Shown here: piece by piece, positions 16,643 to 24,950 of the stretch
Layout of the letters: each line of letters begins with the position of its first letter
Numbering within the stretch: position 1 is the stretch's first letter
DNA from: Plantactinospora endophytica
GTDB taxonomy: Bacteria > Actinomycetota > Actinomycetes > Mycobacteriales > Micromonosporaceae
Assembly: GCF_016862915.1 (NCBI RefSeq)
Contig: NZ_BONW01000044.1
Span: 248,001-312,000, forward strand
DNA: 64,000 nucleotides
Reading direction: 5' to 3'
Translations under genes and position numbers: made by a program
The notes under the pieces: model-generated
Databases searched by the model: none
What the model was told of the DNA's origin: nothing
Seen by the model: the letters and a program-made list of their open reading frames with translations, nothing else

Positions 16643-17660
16643 GGCGGTACCGCCCCATCCGGTCGACCTCGTCCGCCGCCGCCAGCACCTCGTCCACCCC
16701 GATCGCCGCCAGCCCGGGGTGGATCCCGGACCCGTCGACCGCCTCCCGGCCGGGGCCGGCGCCGGAGGCCGGCGCCCGCTGCCGGCGGAACTGGTCGAGG
16801 AGATCGCCCGGGCCGCCCGGGTCCCTCGACGGAGCCGCCGACCGGTGCAGGGCGCGGTGCCAGGGCCGGTCCGGCGGCGGACCCCAGAGCTGCGGCCGGA
16901 CCGGCCCGAACAACACGACCGAGGGCGTCCGGTACGCGGTGGCCAGGTGCGCGACCCCGGTGTCCGTACTCAGCACGAGGCGGGCGTACCCGACCACGGC
17001 GGCCAGCTCGACCAGGGTGAGCCGGCCGGCGAGTACCGCCGTGTTCGGCAGTCCGGCCCCGGTCGCCACCCGCTCCGCCAGGGCCTGCTCGTCCGGTGAA
17101 CCGGTCACCACGACCCGGTGCCCGGCCCGGGTCAGCTCGCGGGCGAGGGTGGCGAAGCGGGCCGCCGACCAGCGCCGCCGGGTGCCCTTGCCGCCGGGGT
17201 GCACCACGGTCACCCCGACCGGTACCCGGCGGGGCGCGGGGCGGCGCAGGTCCAGGTCGTCCGGGTCGCAGTCGACGCCGTACCAGCTCAGCAGCCGGCA
17301 CCAGCGGCGTACCTCGTGCTCGTCGGCCCGCCAGCGCGGGCCGTCGGTGTGGCCGGCCTCGGCGCAGTGGAAGCCGCAGAGCCGCTCCGGGCCGGCGGCG
17401 GCGAGCAGCCGGTGCGACTGCGGCCCCCGGCCGTGCAGGTTGACCGCCCAGTACGGTGCCGGCCCGGCCCGGTCGACCGGGTCCAGCCCGTCGGTCGGCA
17501 GCACGTTGTCCACGTCGCCGACCAGCTCCACCAGCGGGGTGAGCCAGTCCGGAGCGGCCACCGTCAGGGTGTGCTCCGGAAACGCGGCGCGCAGCCCGCG
17601 CAGCGCCGGCACCGCCGTCGCCAGGTCACCCACTCCGAGCGCCCGCAACACCAGGATCAC
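16626..17660 (-). CDS. Glycosyltransferase family 9 (ADP-heptose:glycan heptosyltransferase type)
   Basis: 344 residues with the GT9 two-lobe layout. The first lobe opens ILVLRALGVGDLATAVPALRGLR, the family's ALGVGDLA loop; the second has VGVTVVHPGGKGTRRRW, which binds the ADP part of the donor, and VLSTDTGVAHLATAYRTPSVVLFGP near the end. GT9 enzymes (WaaC/WaaF) transfer heptose from ADP-heptose to the growing LPS core. This organism shows no sign of LPS, so the acceptor is unknown. Start GTG at 17660 overlaps the SDR stop (GTGA). Last sugar gene of the operon. Confidence 0.9.
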   Translation of the reverse strand: MILVLRALGVGDLATAVPALRGLRAAFPEHTLTVAAPDWLTPLVELVGDVDNVLPTDGLDPVDRAGPAPYWAVNLHGRGPQSHRLLAAAGPERLCGFHCAEAGHTDGPRWRADEHEVRRWCRLLSWYGVDCDPDDLDLRRPAPRRVPVGVTVVHPGGKGTRRRWSAARFATLARELTRAGHRVVVTGSPDEQALAERVATGAGLPNTAVLAGRLTLVELAAVVGYARLVLSTDTGVAHLATAYRTPSVVLFGPVRPQLWGPPPDRPWHRALHRSAAPSRDPGGPGDLLDQFRRQRAPASGAGPGREAVDGSGIHPGLAAIGVDEVLAAADEVDRMGRYRRAVAA

Positions 17661-18421
17661 GGATATGACGTTTCCCGGTCGGCGCAGACCACAATCTCCC
17701 GGATCGCGCATCCGGGCGGCTGGCGCAGCGCGAAGAGTACGGCCTCGGCGACGTGCGCCGGCTCGTTGAGTGCCGCGTCCTCCCCCGGCCGGTACTGCGG
17801 GTCGCGCTCGTCGAAGAACGCCGTCCGCATGCCGCCCGGCACCAGCAGGGTCACCCCGACCGCCCCGGCCAGCTCGGCGGCGAGCGCCCTGGTGAAGCCC
17901 ACCACCCCGAACTTCGCCGCGCAGTACGCGGTCGCGTCCCCGACCGCCTTCACGCCGAGCGTGGAGGCGACGGTGACCACCGTGCCGTGCGAGCGTTCCA
18001 GATAGGGCAGCGCGGCCCGGATCACCGCCGCCGTGGCCAGCAGGTCGACGGTGACGACCCGCTCCCAGGTCTCCGCCGGCACCTCGCCCAACCGCCCCGG
18101 TACGTCGATCCCGGCCGCCGTGACCACTCCGGCGAGCCCGCCGGCCTGCTCGGCGAGTTCCCGGGTGGCCGCCTCGGCGGCCCGGGTGTCGGCGAGGTCG
18201 CAGCGCAGCCACTGCGCGGGGGTGCGCGGCGGCTGCCGGTCGAGCACCAGTGGCCGGCCGCCGGAGTTGGTGATCGCGGCCACCACCGCCGCGCCGAGCC
18301 CGCTGGACCCGCCGCTGACCAGCACCGCGCCGCCGAGGTCTCCGGCGCCGCCGGAGGCGGGGGTGAGGTCGCCGGGGCGGGGTCCGAGCGCACCGCCGGC
18401 CCCGTCGAGGCCGCCGCTCAC
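17657..18421 (-). CDS. Short-chain dehydrogenase/reductase, classical type
   Basis: 254 residues. NAD(P) loop as VSGGSSGLGAAVV (near residues 26-38), the catalytic Ser in TVASTLGV and the YCAAK active-site pair, then PGGMRTAFF. Size and motifs fit the classical SDR family, not the extended family that contains the heptose epimerase HldD. It sits between hldE and a GT9 gene with GTGA overlaps on both sides, so it probably modifies the heptose or the glycan. The exact reaction is unknown. Confidence 0.88.
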   Translation of the reverse strand: MSGGLDGAGGALGPRPGDLTPASGGAGDLGGAVLVSGGSSGLGAAVVAAITNSGGRPLVLDRQPPRTPAQWLRCDLADTRAAEAATRELAEQAGGLAGVVTAAGIDVPGRLGEVPAETWERVVTVDLLATAAVIRAALPYLERSHGTVVTVASTLGVKAVGDATAYCAAKFGVVGFTRALAAELAGAVGVTLLVPGGMRTAFFDERDPQYRPGEDAALNEPAHVAEAVLFALRQPPGCAIREIVVCADRETSYP

Positions 18422-20052
18422 CGGGTCCGTCCCACCGGCCGGTGACCGGCCCGGGCGGCGGCGATCATCCCGGTGGTGGAGCGCCCGTCCAGATAAGGCA
18501 CCACCACGGTGTGCCCGCCCCACCGGTGCATGATCTCGGCCTCCGGCAGGTCCGGCCCGTCGGCGCCGGTGCCGTAGTCGCCGCCCTTGACCCAGATGTC
18601 GGGCCGCAGCCAGGAGAGCGCCGCGTGCGGGGTCGACTCGTCGAAGACCACCACCGCGTCGACGCAGCCGAGCGCGGCCAGCAGCCGGGCCCGGTCGACG
18701 TGCCGGACCAGCGGTCGCTCCGGGCCCTTCAGGCCGGCCACGCTGTCGTCGGAGTTGACGCAGACCACCAGGCAGTCGCCGAGCTGGCGGGCCGCTTCCA
18801 GGGTGGCCACGTGCCCGGCGTGCAGCAGGTCGAAGCAGCCGCCGGTGGCCACCACCGTGCCGCCGGCAGCGCGGACCCGGGCGACCACCTCACCGGCGGC
18901 CCGGTGGCCGATCCGGTCGCTCCAGTCGACCGCCGTGATCGGCACCGTGTCCGTGCGGTTGGCGACCCCGGGCCGGCTTCGCCCTGCCCCGCCGGACCGG
19001 GCCGGCGCGGCGGTCTCCCCGGTCGGATCGCCGGACGGGGCCGGCGCGGTGGACGAGGCCGGCGCGGTGGACGGGACCTGCTCCGGGCCGTCGGCGGACG
19101 GGCCGGGATCGTCGGCGGACGGCCCTCCGCCGGTACGCAGCGCGGCGCCCCGGGCCGGAGTCGCCGGTACGGCACTCGCCACCCCGCCGGCCGCGACGTA
19201 CCCGGACGCCTCGGCCACGGCCCGCTGTACCGCCTCGGAGACCAGCGCCCCGTCGGCCAGCGCCACCGTGGCGGCGGCGGCGAACCGGTCACCGGCGCCG
19301 CAGGTGTCGCCGTCGGCACAGGTCGGCGACGGTACCGCCAGCGGCGTCGAACCGGCGTGCGCGAGCAGGGCACCCTCGCCGCCCATCGTCACCACCACCG
19401 CACCGACCCGCCAGCGCTGCCGCAGCGCCTCGGCACAGCGGGCCGCCGTGAGCAGCCGCGAGCCGCCGGTGGTGACGCCCGCCAGTTCCCGGACCTCCAC
19501 CTCGTTCGGGGTGGCCAGCCGGACGCCCGGCACCGCCGCCGGACCCCGTGGATGCGGGTCCCAGACGATCGGCGCGGCGGTGTTGGCCAACGCCGCCCGC
19601 AGGGCCGGTAGCCGGGCCACGCCCCGGCCGTAGTCGCTGACCAGGATCCCGGCCGCCCCGGCCAGCAGGTCGAGTACCGCCTCGCTCGGCTCGCCGGGCG
19701 GTCCGGCCGGTCCACCCCGGTCGTGCCGGAGCAGCACCCGTCCCCTGGTCCGCAGCCGGATCTTCTCCGGGGTGGCGCCCGGCAGCGGCAGCCCGTACAC
19801 CTGCACCCCGGCGGCGGTGAGCAGATGGCTGAGCCGGGCGCCACCCTCGTCGTCGGCGAGCGCGGTGACCAGGGCGACCTCGAAGCCTCGCCCGGCGGCG
19901 AAGAGCGCCGCCAGCCCGGCCCCGCCCGGCCGGTCCACGCTGTTGTTCTCGTCCAGCACCGGGACCGGCGAGTCCGGGCAGAGCCGGTTCACCACGCCCT
20001 CCACGTCCCGGTCGAGCAGCGTGTCGCCGAGGACCACGAGTCTCCTGGTCAC
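18418..20052 (-). CDS. hldE: Bifunctional heptose-7-P kinase / heptose-1-P adenylyltransferase
   Basis: 544 residues, two domains. The N-terminal PfkB-type sugar kinase (about 1-310) begins RRLVVLGDTLLDRDVEG and has the GAGD anion hole as CGAGDRFAAAA. A Pro/Ala/Ser-rich linker (about 315-385) follows. The C-terminal cytidylyltransferase-like domain has the active-site LLHAGHVATL (HxGH) and WVKGGDY. HldE makes D,D-heptose 1,7-bisphosphate and, after GmhB removes the 7-phosphate, ADP-D-glycero-D-manno-heptose. GTG start at 20052 overlaps gmhA (GTGA). The linker is longer than in enterobacterial HldE (477 residues in all). Confidence 0.95.
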   Translation of the reverse strand: MTRRLVVLGDTLLDRDVEGVVNRLCPDSPVPVLDENNSVDRPGGAGLAALFAAGRGFEVALVTALADDEGGARLSHLLTAAGVQVYGLPLPGATPEKIRLRTRGRVLLRHDRGGPAGPPGEPSEAVLDLLAGAAGILVSDYGRGVARLPALRAALANTAAPIVWDPHPRGPAAVPGVRLATPNEVEVRELAGVTTGGSRLLTAARCAEALRQRWRVGAVVVTMGGEGALLAHAGSTPLAVPSPTCADGDTCGAGDRFAAAATVALADGALVSEAVQRAVAEASGYVAAGGVASAVPATPARGAALRTGGGPSADDPGPSADGPEQVPSTAPASSTAPAPSGDPTGETAAPARSGGAGRSRPGVANRTDTVPITAVDWSDRIGHRAAGEVVARVRAAGGTVVATGGCFDLLHAGHVATLEAARQLGDCLVVCVNSDDSVAGLKGPERPLVRHVDRARLLAALGCVDAVVVFDESTPHAALSWLRPDIWVKGGDYGTGADGPDLPEAEIMHRWGGHTVVVPYLDGRSTTGMIAAARAGHRPVGRTR

Positions 20053-20873
20053 GGCCCCTCCTCGTGCCCGCCCGGCCGGAGCGTCCCCGGCACCCGCAGC
20101 ACCAGCTCGTCCTCGACGCCGGACGGACGAACAGGCTCGACGCCGGACGGACGAACAGGCTCGACCCCGGACGGGCGAACAGGCTCGACCCCGGACGGGC
20201 GAACAGGCTCGACCCCGGACGGGCGTACCGGGGCGGAGCCGGTCGGGACCGTCTGGGCCACCGCCGGGCTGGTGCTGACGTAGCCGGCCGGGGCGAACGG
20301 GACCGGCAGGTACGCGTCGACGTAGCCGCAGAGCACGTGTGCCGAGACCAGGTGGAGTTCCTGCACCACCTGGCTGTCCGGGCAGGGCACCGCGAGCACC
20401 TCCGTACAGGCGTCGGCGAGCGGGTTCGGCGTCGGGCCGGTCAACCCCCAGCAGCGCATCCCCAACTCCCGACCGGCCCGGGCCGCCCGGACCAGGTTCG
20501 CGCTGCGGCCACTCGTGGAGAGCAGCAGCAGTACGTCGTCCGGGCGGCCGTGTGCGCGTACCTGCCGGGCGAACACCTCGTCGAAGCCGTAGTCGTTGCC
20601 GATCGCGGTCAGCGAGGAGGTCTCGGCGCAGAGCGCGATCGCCGACAGCGGAGCCCGGTCGTCGCGCAGCTTGCCGACCAGCTCGGCGGCGAGGTGCTGC
20701 GCCTCGGCGGCACTGCCCCCGTTGCCGGCGACCAGCACCCGACCACCGCTGGCGAGCAGCCGGGCCAGCTCGTCCCCCCACCGGGCCAGCCGGCCGGCCT
20801 CGGTCCGGTACGGCAGCAGCGCCGAGGCGAGCCCGGCCAGGTGGCTGTCCAGCAGCTCCATCGACGCGGTCAT
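20049..20873 (-). CDS. gmhA: Sedoheptulose 7-phosphate isomerase (SIS domain) with repeat tail
   Basis: 274 residues. Residues 1-190 are a complete GmhA-like SIS domain: VLVAGNGGSAAEAQHLAAELVGK, TSSLTAIGNDYGFDEVFARQV, LLLSTSGRSANLVRAA and the late VVQELHLVSAHVLCGYV. GmhA converts sedoheptulose 7-phosphate to D-glycero-D-manno-heptose 7-phosphate. The GNGGSA loop and the Glu/His of the QELHL helix are the zinc and sugar site of the family. After residue 200 the protein is disordered and holds five copies of PVRPSGVE, coded by the 24-bp repeat at 20112-20231. ATG start overlaps the GT4 stop (ATGA, 20870-20873). Confidence 0.93.
   Translation of the reverse strand: MTASMELLDSHLAGLASALLPYRTEAGRLARWGDELARLLASGGRVLVAGNGGSAAEAQHLAAELVGKLRDDRAPLSAIALCAETSSLTAIGNDYGFDEVFARQVRAHGRPDDVLLLLSTSGRSANLVRAARAGRELGMRCWGLTGPTPNPLADACTEVLAVPCPDSQVVQELHLVSAHVLCGYVDAYLPVPFAPAGYVSTSPAVAQTVPTGSAPVRPSGVEPVRPSGVEPVRPSGVEPVRPSGVEPVRPSGVEDELVLRVPGTLRPGGHEEGP
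20112..20231. repeat. 24-bp tandem repeat, five copies, in gmhA
   Basis: Units at 20112, 20136, 20160, 20184 and 20208. Units 1 and 2 are identical to each other; units 3 and 4 are identical to each other, and unit 5 begins like them but its last six bases have diverged. Two rounds of expansion are implied. The length is a multiple of three, so the frame of gmhA is kept and each unit adds PVRPSGVE. Confidence 0.95.
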
Positions 20874-22090
20874 CCGGCGACCACCCCGCTCGGCCGGCGC
20901 ACCTCGCTGACGGCGGTGTAGACGGCGGCGATCTGGTCGGCGGTACGCGTCCAGGAGTACCAGCGGCGGGCCCGGTCCAGTGCGGCGGCGGCGTACCCGT
21001 ACCGGCGTACCCGGTCGGCCAGCAGGTCCCGGACGGCGGTGCCGAGCGCCTCGGGATCGCGGGGCGGCACCAGGTCACCGGTCTGCCCGTCCGCGACCGT
21101 GTCGGTGAGTCCGCCGACGGCGGTGCCGACCACCGGTACCCCGCAGGCCATCGCCTCCAGCGGAGTGAGCCCGAACGGCTCGTACCAGGGTGCGGCGACC
21201 AGCACGTCGGCCGACCGGTACCAGAAGGGCATCTCCTCGCGGGGCACGGCGCCGATCAGACGTACCCGGTCGGCCACCCCGACCTCGTCGGCGAGCGCGC
21301 GCAGCCGGCGGACCTGGGGATCGTCGTCGACCTCGCCGGCCGGCGGACCGCCGACCACCACGCACTCGGCCTCCGGGATCATCGGCATCGCCCGGATCAG
21401 GTCTGCGTAGCCCTTCCGCTCCACCAGCCGGCCGACGGTGAGGATCCGGGGCCGCCCCGGCACCCGGGGCACCGCCGGACCGTCCGGCGAGAAGGTCTCG
21501 TCGTTGACCCCGGACGGGATGACCGTGACCCGGGCCTGCGGTACGCCCATCCGGACCAGCTCGCGGACCTCGTCCTGGCTCTGCGCGATGACCCGGTCCA
21601 CCGCCCGGCCCAGCGCCCGCTCGTAGCCGACCCGGCGGGCCGGGCTGGTGTCGGCGGCGCCCTGGTGCCGGCGCTTGACCGTGCCGAGCGCGTGGTAGGT
21701 CTGCACCACCGGAATCCCGGTCTGCCGGCCGGCCGCGATCCCGGCCAGTCCGCTCATCCAGAAGTGCGCGTGCGCCACGTCCGGCACCCACTCGTCGCCG
21801 CGCCAGCGGGCCACCAGCCACCGGCTGAAGTCCTTCATGTACGGCAGCAGCTCGTCCTTGGCGATCGGCTGCGCCGGCCCGGCCGGTACGTGCACCACCT
21901 CGACGCCGTCGCGCAGTCGTACCGCCTCCGGCAGGTCGGGGCCGTCCCGGCGGGTGTAGACCCGCACCTCGTGGCCGGCGTCGGCGAGCGCGGCGGAGAG
22001 TTCGGCGACGTGCGTGTTCTGGCCACCCGCGTCCTCGCTGCCGAGTACCGCGAGCGGGCTGGCGTGCTCGGAGATCATCGCGACGCGCAT
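20870..22090 (-). CDS. Glycosyltransferase family 4 (retaining)
   Basis: 406 residues, GT-B fold. N-terminal MRVAMISEHASP, then AGGQNTHVAELSAAL, which binds the acceptor side; VAHAHFWMSG; and PRILTVGRLVERKGYADLI before the donor lobe. The E-x7-E motif is PWYEPFGLTPLEAMACG. The overall sequence is close to the MshA/SpsA-like group of GT4 enzymes, which use UDP- or GDP-sugars. Its place in an ADP-heptose operon makes heptose or mannose chain building likely. ATG at 22090 with a GGAGGAA site lies 16 bp inside the preceding gene. Confidence 0.9.
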   Translation of the reverse strand: MRVAMISEHASPLAVLGSEDAGGQNTHVAELSAALADAGHEVRVYTRRDGPDLPEAVRLRDGVEVVHVPAGPAQPIAKDELLPYMKDFSRWLVARWRGDEWVPDVAHAHFWMSGLAGIAAGRQTGIPVVQTYHALGTVKRRHQGAADTSPARRVGYERALGRAVDRVIAQSQDEVRELVRMGVPQARVTVIPSGVNDETFSPDGPAVPRVPGRPRILTVGRLVERKGYADLIRAMPMIPEAECVVVGGPPAGEVDDDPQVRRLRALADEVGVADRVRLIGAVPREEMPFWYRSADVLVAAPWYEPFGLTPLEAMACGVPVVGTAVGGLTDTVADGQTGDLVPPRDPEALGTAVRDLLADRVRRYGYAAAALDRARRWYSWTRTADQIAAVYTAVSEVRRPSGVVAG

Positions 22091-23052
22091 AGTTCCTCCT
22101 CCAGCAACCGGTCCCAGTCGGTCAGGAACCGGTCCAGGCCGTACCGGGCCTGCGCGACCTCGCGGGCCTGTTCCCCGAGCCGGCGGGCGGTGTCGGGCTC
22201 CGCCACGAGCTGCCCGGTGGCCGCCAGCAGGGTGTCGATCCGGGTGGAGAGGGCACCCGCCTCCGGCGGTACCGCCTCGACCGCCTCGGTCACCCCGAGC
22301 ACCACCACCGGCATCCCCATCGCCATCGCCTCGACCAGGCTCAGCCCCAGCGACGTCCACCGGCACAGGTGCAGGTACGCCCGCCGCCGGGCGATTTCGG
22401 CCTGCATCCGGTGCTGCGGCAGGTCGTCGTAGACGGCGAGCCGGTCGGCCGGCAGTCCCAACCGGTCCGGCAGCCCGGCCACACCCATCCCGAAGACGTC
22501 CAGCGGGGCGATCTCGGCGAACTGCGGCAGCAGGTCGGTGCCGGTGACCCGCCAGCGGCGTACCGGCTCGTTCACCACCACGGCGAGCCGGTCGAGTTCG
22601 CCGGTGTAGCGGGCGGTCGGTGCGACGATGCCGTGCTCGACCACTGTGGTCCGGGTACTGCCGGTGTCCCAGAACAGCGCGTTGAAGTGCGTGACGTGCG
22701 CGATCAGCAGGTCGTCCCGGTCGGCCAGCGGATGCCGGCTGTTCGGCACGTTCCCCTCTTTCGGGGTGTTGTGCTCGACGAAGACCGCCGGCAGGTCCCG
22801 GCCGACCCGTCGCCCCGTCCACTCGGCGACCAGGTCGATCTCCTCCGGACGTTGCAGGATCACCAGGTCGACGTCGGCACCGGCCAACTGCTCCGGGGTC
22901 ACCTCGTCGACCGTGTCCGGCCACTGGTAGGTGCGCGCCCGGCCCAGCCCGTACGGGCCACGGTCCGGGGTGACCGGGACGAGGTAGCGGTGCTTGCCGT
23001 GCACGAAGGCGGTGGTCCAGGAGCCGTGCACGTGCCAGAGCAGGATGTTCAC
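22075..23052 (-). CDS. Glycosyltransferase, GT-B fold, GT4-like C-terminus
   Basis: 325 residues. Opens NILLWHVHGSWTTAFVHG with WHVHGSW, a start typical of a group of actinobacterial transferases, followed by LVILQRPEEIDL and FVEHNTPKEGNVPNSRHPLADRDD split by a loop. The late LCRWTSLGLSLVEAMAMGMPVVV carries the E-x7-E-like motif of GT4. Donor and acceptor are unknown. GTG at 23052 overlaps the GmhB-GT9 stop (GTGA), and the gene overlaps the next by 16 bp (22075-22090). Confidence 0.82.
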   Translation of the reverse strand: MNILLWHVHGSWTTAFVHGKHRYLVPVTPDRGPYGLGRARTYQWPDTVDEVTPEQLAGADVDLVILQRPEEIDLVAEWTGRRVGRDLPAVFVEHNTPKEGNVPNSRHPLADRDDLLIAHVTHFNALFWDTGSTRTTVVEHGIVAPTARYTGELDRLAVVVNEPVRRWRVTGTDLLPQFAEIAPLDVFGMGVAGLPDRLGLPADRLAVYDDLPQHRMQAEIARRRAYLHLCRWTSLGLSLVEAMAMGMPVVVLGVTEAVEAVPPEAGALSTRIDTLLAATGQLVAEPDTARRLGEQAREVAQARYGLDRFLTDWDRLLEEELCASR

Positions 23053-24950
23053 GGCCGGACCTCCTCGACACCGGCCAGCGCCGCGACCACCGGCGCCGCC
23101 GCCGAAGCCACCGGGGCCGTCGAGGATGCCGGTGCCGCCGGAGTCGTCGGTGCCCCCGGAGTCGTCGAGGCCGTCGAGGCGGCCGGTGCCGCCGGAGTCG
23201 TCGGGGACGCCGAGGAGGCCGGTGCCGGCGACGCGGTTGCCGAGGTCGGGGCGGCGAGCAGGCGGACCGCCTCGACCACCTCGCGCGGCGCGATCCCGGA
23301 CAGGCACGGATGCCCGGGTACGGGGCAGACGGTGGCCCGGGTGTGCCGGCAGCCGGCGGCGGCGTCGCCGAGCCGTACCGTGGGCACCCGGTAGGGCCCC
23401 CACTGTCCGAACGGGACGGTCGGGGCGAACAGGCTGACCACCGGTACGCCGAGCGCGGCGGCCAGGTGTGCCGGACCGGTGTTGCCGACGACGAGGCAGC
23501 CCGCCCGGGCGATGATCGCGGCCAGCCCGGTCAGCGAGGTCTGTCCGCCCAGGTCGATTCCGGTACGCCCGGCGACCCGGGCGGTCAGCGTCCGCTCACC
23601 GGGGCCGCCGGTCACCACCACCCGGTGTCCGGCGCCGGTGAGCGCCGCGACGATCTCGGCACAGAGTTCGGGCGGGCAGGCCCGGGCCTGCACCGACGAT
23701 CCGGGGTGCAGCACGACGTATCCCGGGTCGGGCAGTGCCTCTCCGGCGGTTCCGGCACCCGACGGGTCGGTACGCAGTCGCAGCACCGGCTCGTCGCCGG
23801 ACGGCAGTACGAATCCGGCCGCCGCCGCCAGCGACAGCGCCCGCTCGACCTCGGGTACGCCCGGCGACACCCGGTGCCGTACGTCGAGCAACGAACCGGG
23901 ATAGTCCGGGCTGATCGCCGAGATGCGTCCGACTCCGGCCATCCGCAGCACCAGGGCGAGCGGCAGCGCGGACTGGTGGAACGAGGTGAAGAGCACCGCC
24001 TCCTCGGCACCGGTCGCGGCGAGCCGGGCGGTCAGCCGGTCGATCTCCGCCCGGTCCACCGGACCGGGCTCCGGATCGATCCACGGCAGTCGCCACTCGA
24101 CCAGCTCGTCGACGCCGGGCAGCAGTTCGGCGGCGGACCGGCCCCGGGGCCCGCAGAGCAGCACCACCCGGTCGGCCCCGGCCGCGACGGCCCGGATCGC
24201 CGGACCGGTCACCAGGACGTCCCCGGCGGAGTCCGGCCGGGCCACCAGCACGCAGCGGGGGCGCCGACGCGGGGTGTCGGGCGCCGGGGTGGCCAGGGTG
24301 CAGCGGTGTCGACGCAGGATCAGGTCGACCGCGCCGCGCAGGTCACCGGCGACCGCGGGAGCCGCGGCCACCTCCTCCGAACGGGTGGCCGGGGTCGGCA
24401 CCAGGACCGCGCTCGCGCCGGCCGCAGCGGCTGCGGTCATGTCGGCGCCGATGTCCCCGACGAGTACGCAGCGGGCGGGTTCGGTGCCGAGCGCGCGGGC
24501 CGCGTCCCAGACCATGCCGGGCGCGGGTTTGCGGCAGCGGCAGCCCTGCCCGCCGGGTGCCGGTTCGGCGTGCGGGCAGACCTGCCAGGTGTCGAACGGG
24601 CCCAGAAGTTCGTCGACCCGGGCGTTGACCCGGGCCAGATCGGCGGAACTGAACCGGCCCCGGGCCACCCCGGACTGGTTCGTCACCACCCCCAACCGCA
24701 GCCCGGCGGCGCGGAGCCGGTCGAGCGCCTCCCGGACGCCCGGCATCGGCCGCACCAGCGCCGGATCCCCGTTGTACGGCACGTCGTGCACCAGCGTGCC
24801 GTCCCGGTCGAAGAGCACGGCGTCGAACAGACCGGTCCTGGCCCGCACCCCGTCCGGGCCACCGTGCGGTGCCCCTGACCTGCACTGATGCGGGTCGACC
24901 TGGTCGTTGCGCACGGCCGGCGGGTTCCCGGGAGCAGGAGGAGTAAACAT
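23049..24950 (-). CDS. Fusion: heptose 1,7-bisphosphate phosphatase (GmhB) + GT9 heptosyltransferase
   Basis: 633 residues, two enzymes in one chain. Residues about 38-205 are a HAD-IIIA phosphatase: motif I LFDRDGTLV, motif II VVTNQSG, the zinc-binding CPH...GCRCRKP loop and VGDIGADMTAA. This is the GmhB pattern, removing the 7-phosphate from D,D-heptose 1,7-bisphosphate. Residues about 225-560 are a GT9 heptosyltransferase with VLVARPDSAGDVLVTGPAIR, YVVLHPGSSVQ and VGNTGPAHLAAALGVPVVSLF. The last 65 residues are Ala/Pro/Thr/Ser-rich. Start is uncertain: ATG 24950 has a modest AGGCGG site, while a GTG at 25019 would add 23 residues. First gene of the operon. Confidence 0.93.
   Translation of the reverse strand: MFTPPAPGNPPAVRNDQVDPHQCRSGAPHGGPDGVRARTGLFDAVLFDRDGTLVHDVPYNGDPALVRPMPGVREALDRLRAAGLRLGVVTNQSGVARGRFSSADLARVNARVDELLGPFDTWQVCPHAEPAPGGQGCRCRKPAPGMVWDAARALGTEPARCVLVGDIGADMTAAAAAGASAVLVPTPATRSEEVAAAPAVAGDLRGAVDLILRRHRCTLATPAPDTPRRRPRCVLVARPDSAGDVLVTGPAIRAVAAGADRVVLLCGPRGRSAAELLPGVDELVEWRLPWIDPEPGPVDRAEIDRLTARLAATGAEEAVLFTSFHQSALPLALVLRMAGVGRISAISPDYPGSLLDVRHRVSPGVPEVERALSLAAAAGFVLPSGDEPVLRLRTDPSGAGTAGEALPDPGYVVLHPGSSVQARACPPELCAEIVAALTGAGHRVVVTGGPGERTLTARVAGRTGIDLGGQTSLTGLAAIIARAGCLVVGNTGPAHLAAALGVPVVSLFAPTVPFGQWGPYRVPTVRLGDAAAGCRHTRATVCPVPGHPCLSGIAPREVVEAVRLLAAPTSATASPAPASSASPTTPAAPAASTASTTPGAPTTPAAPASSTAPVASAAAPVVAALAGVEEVRP

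Noticed and set aside
17657-18421. HldD-type heptose epimerase
   Set aside because: The protein is a 254-residue classical SDR without the extended C-terminal substrate domain of HldD.
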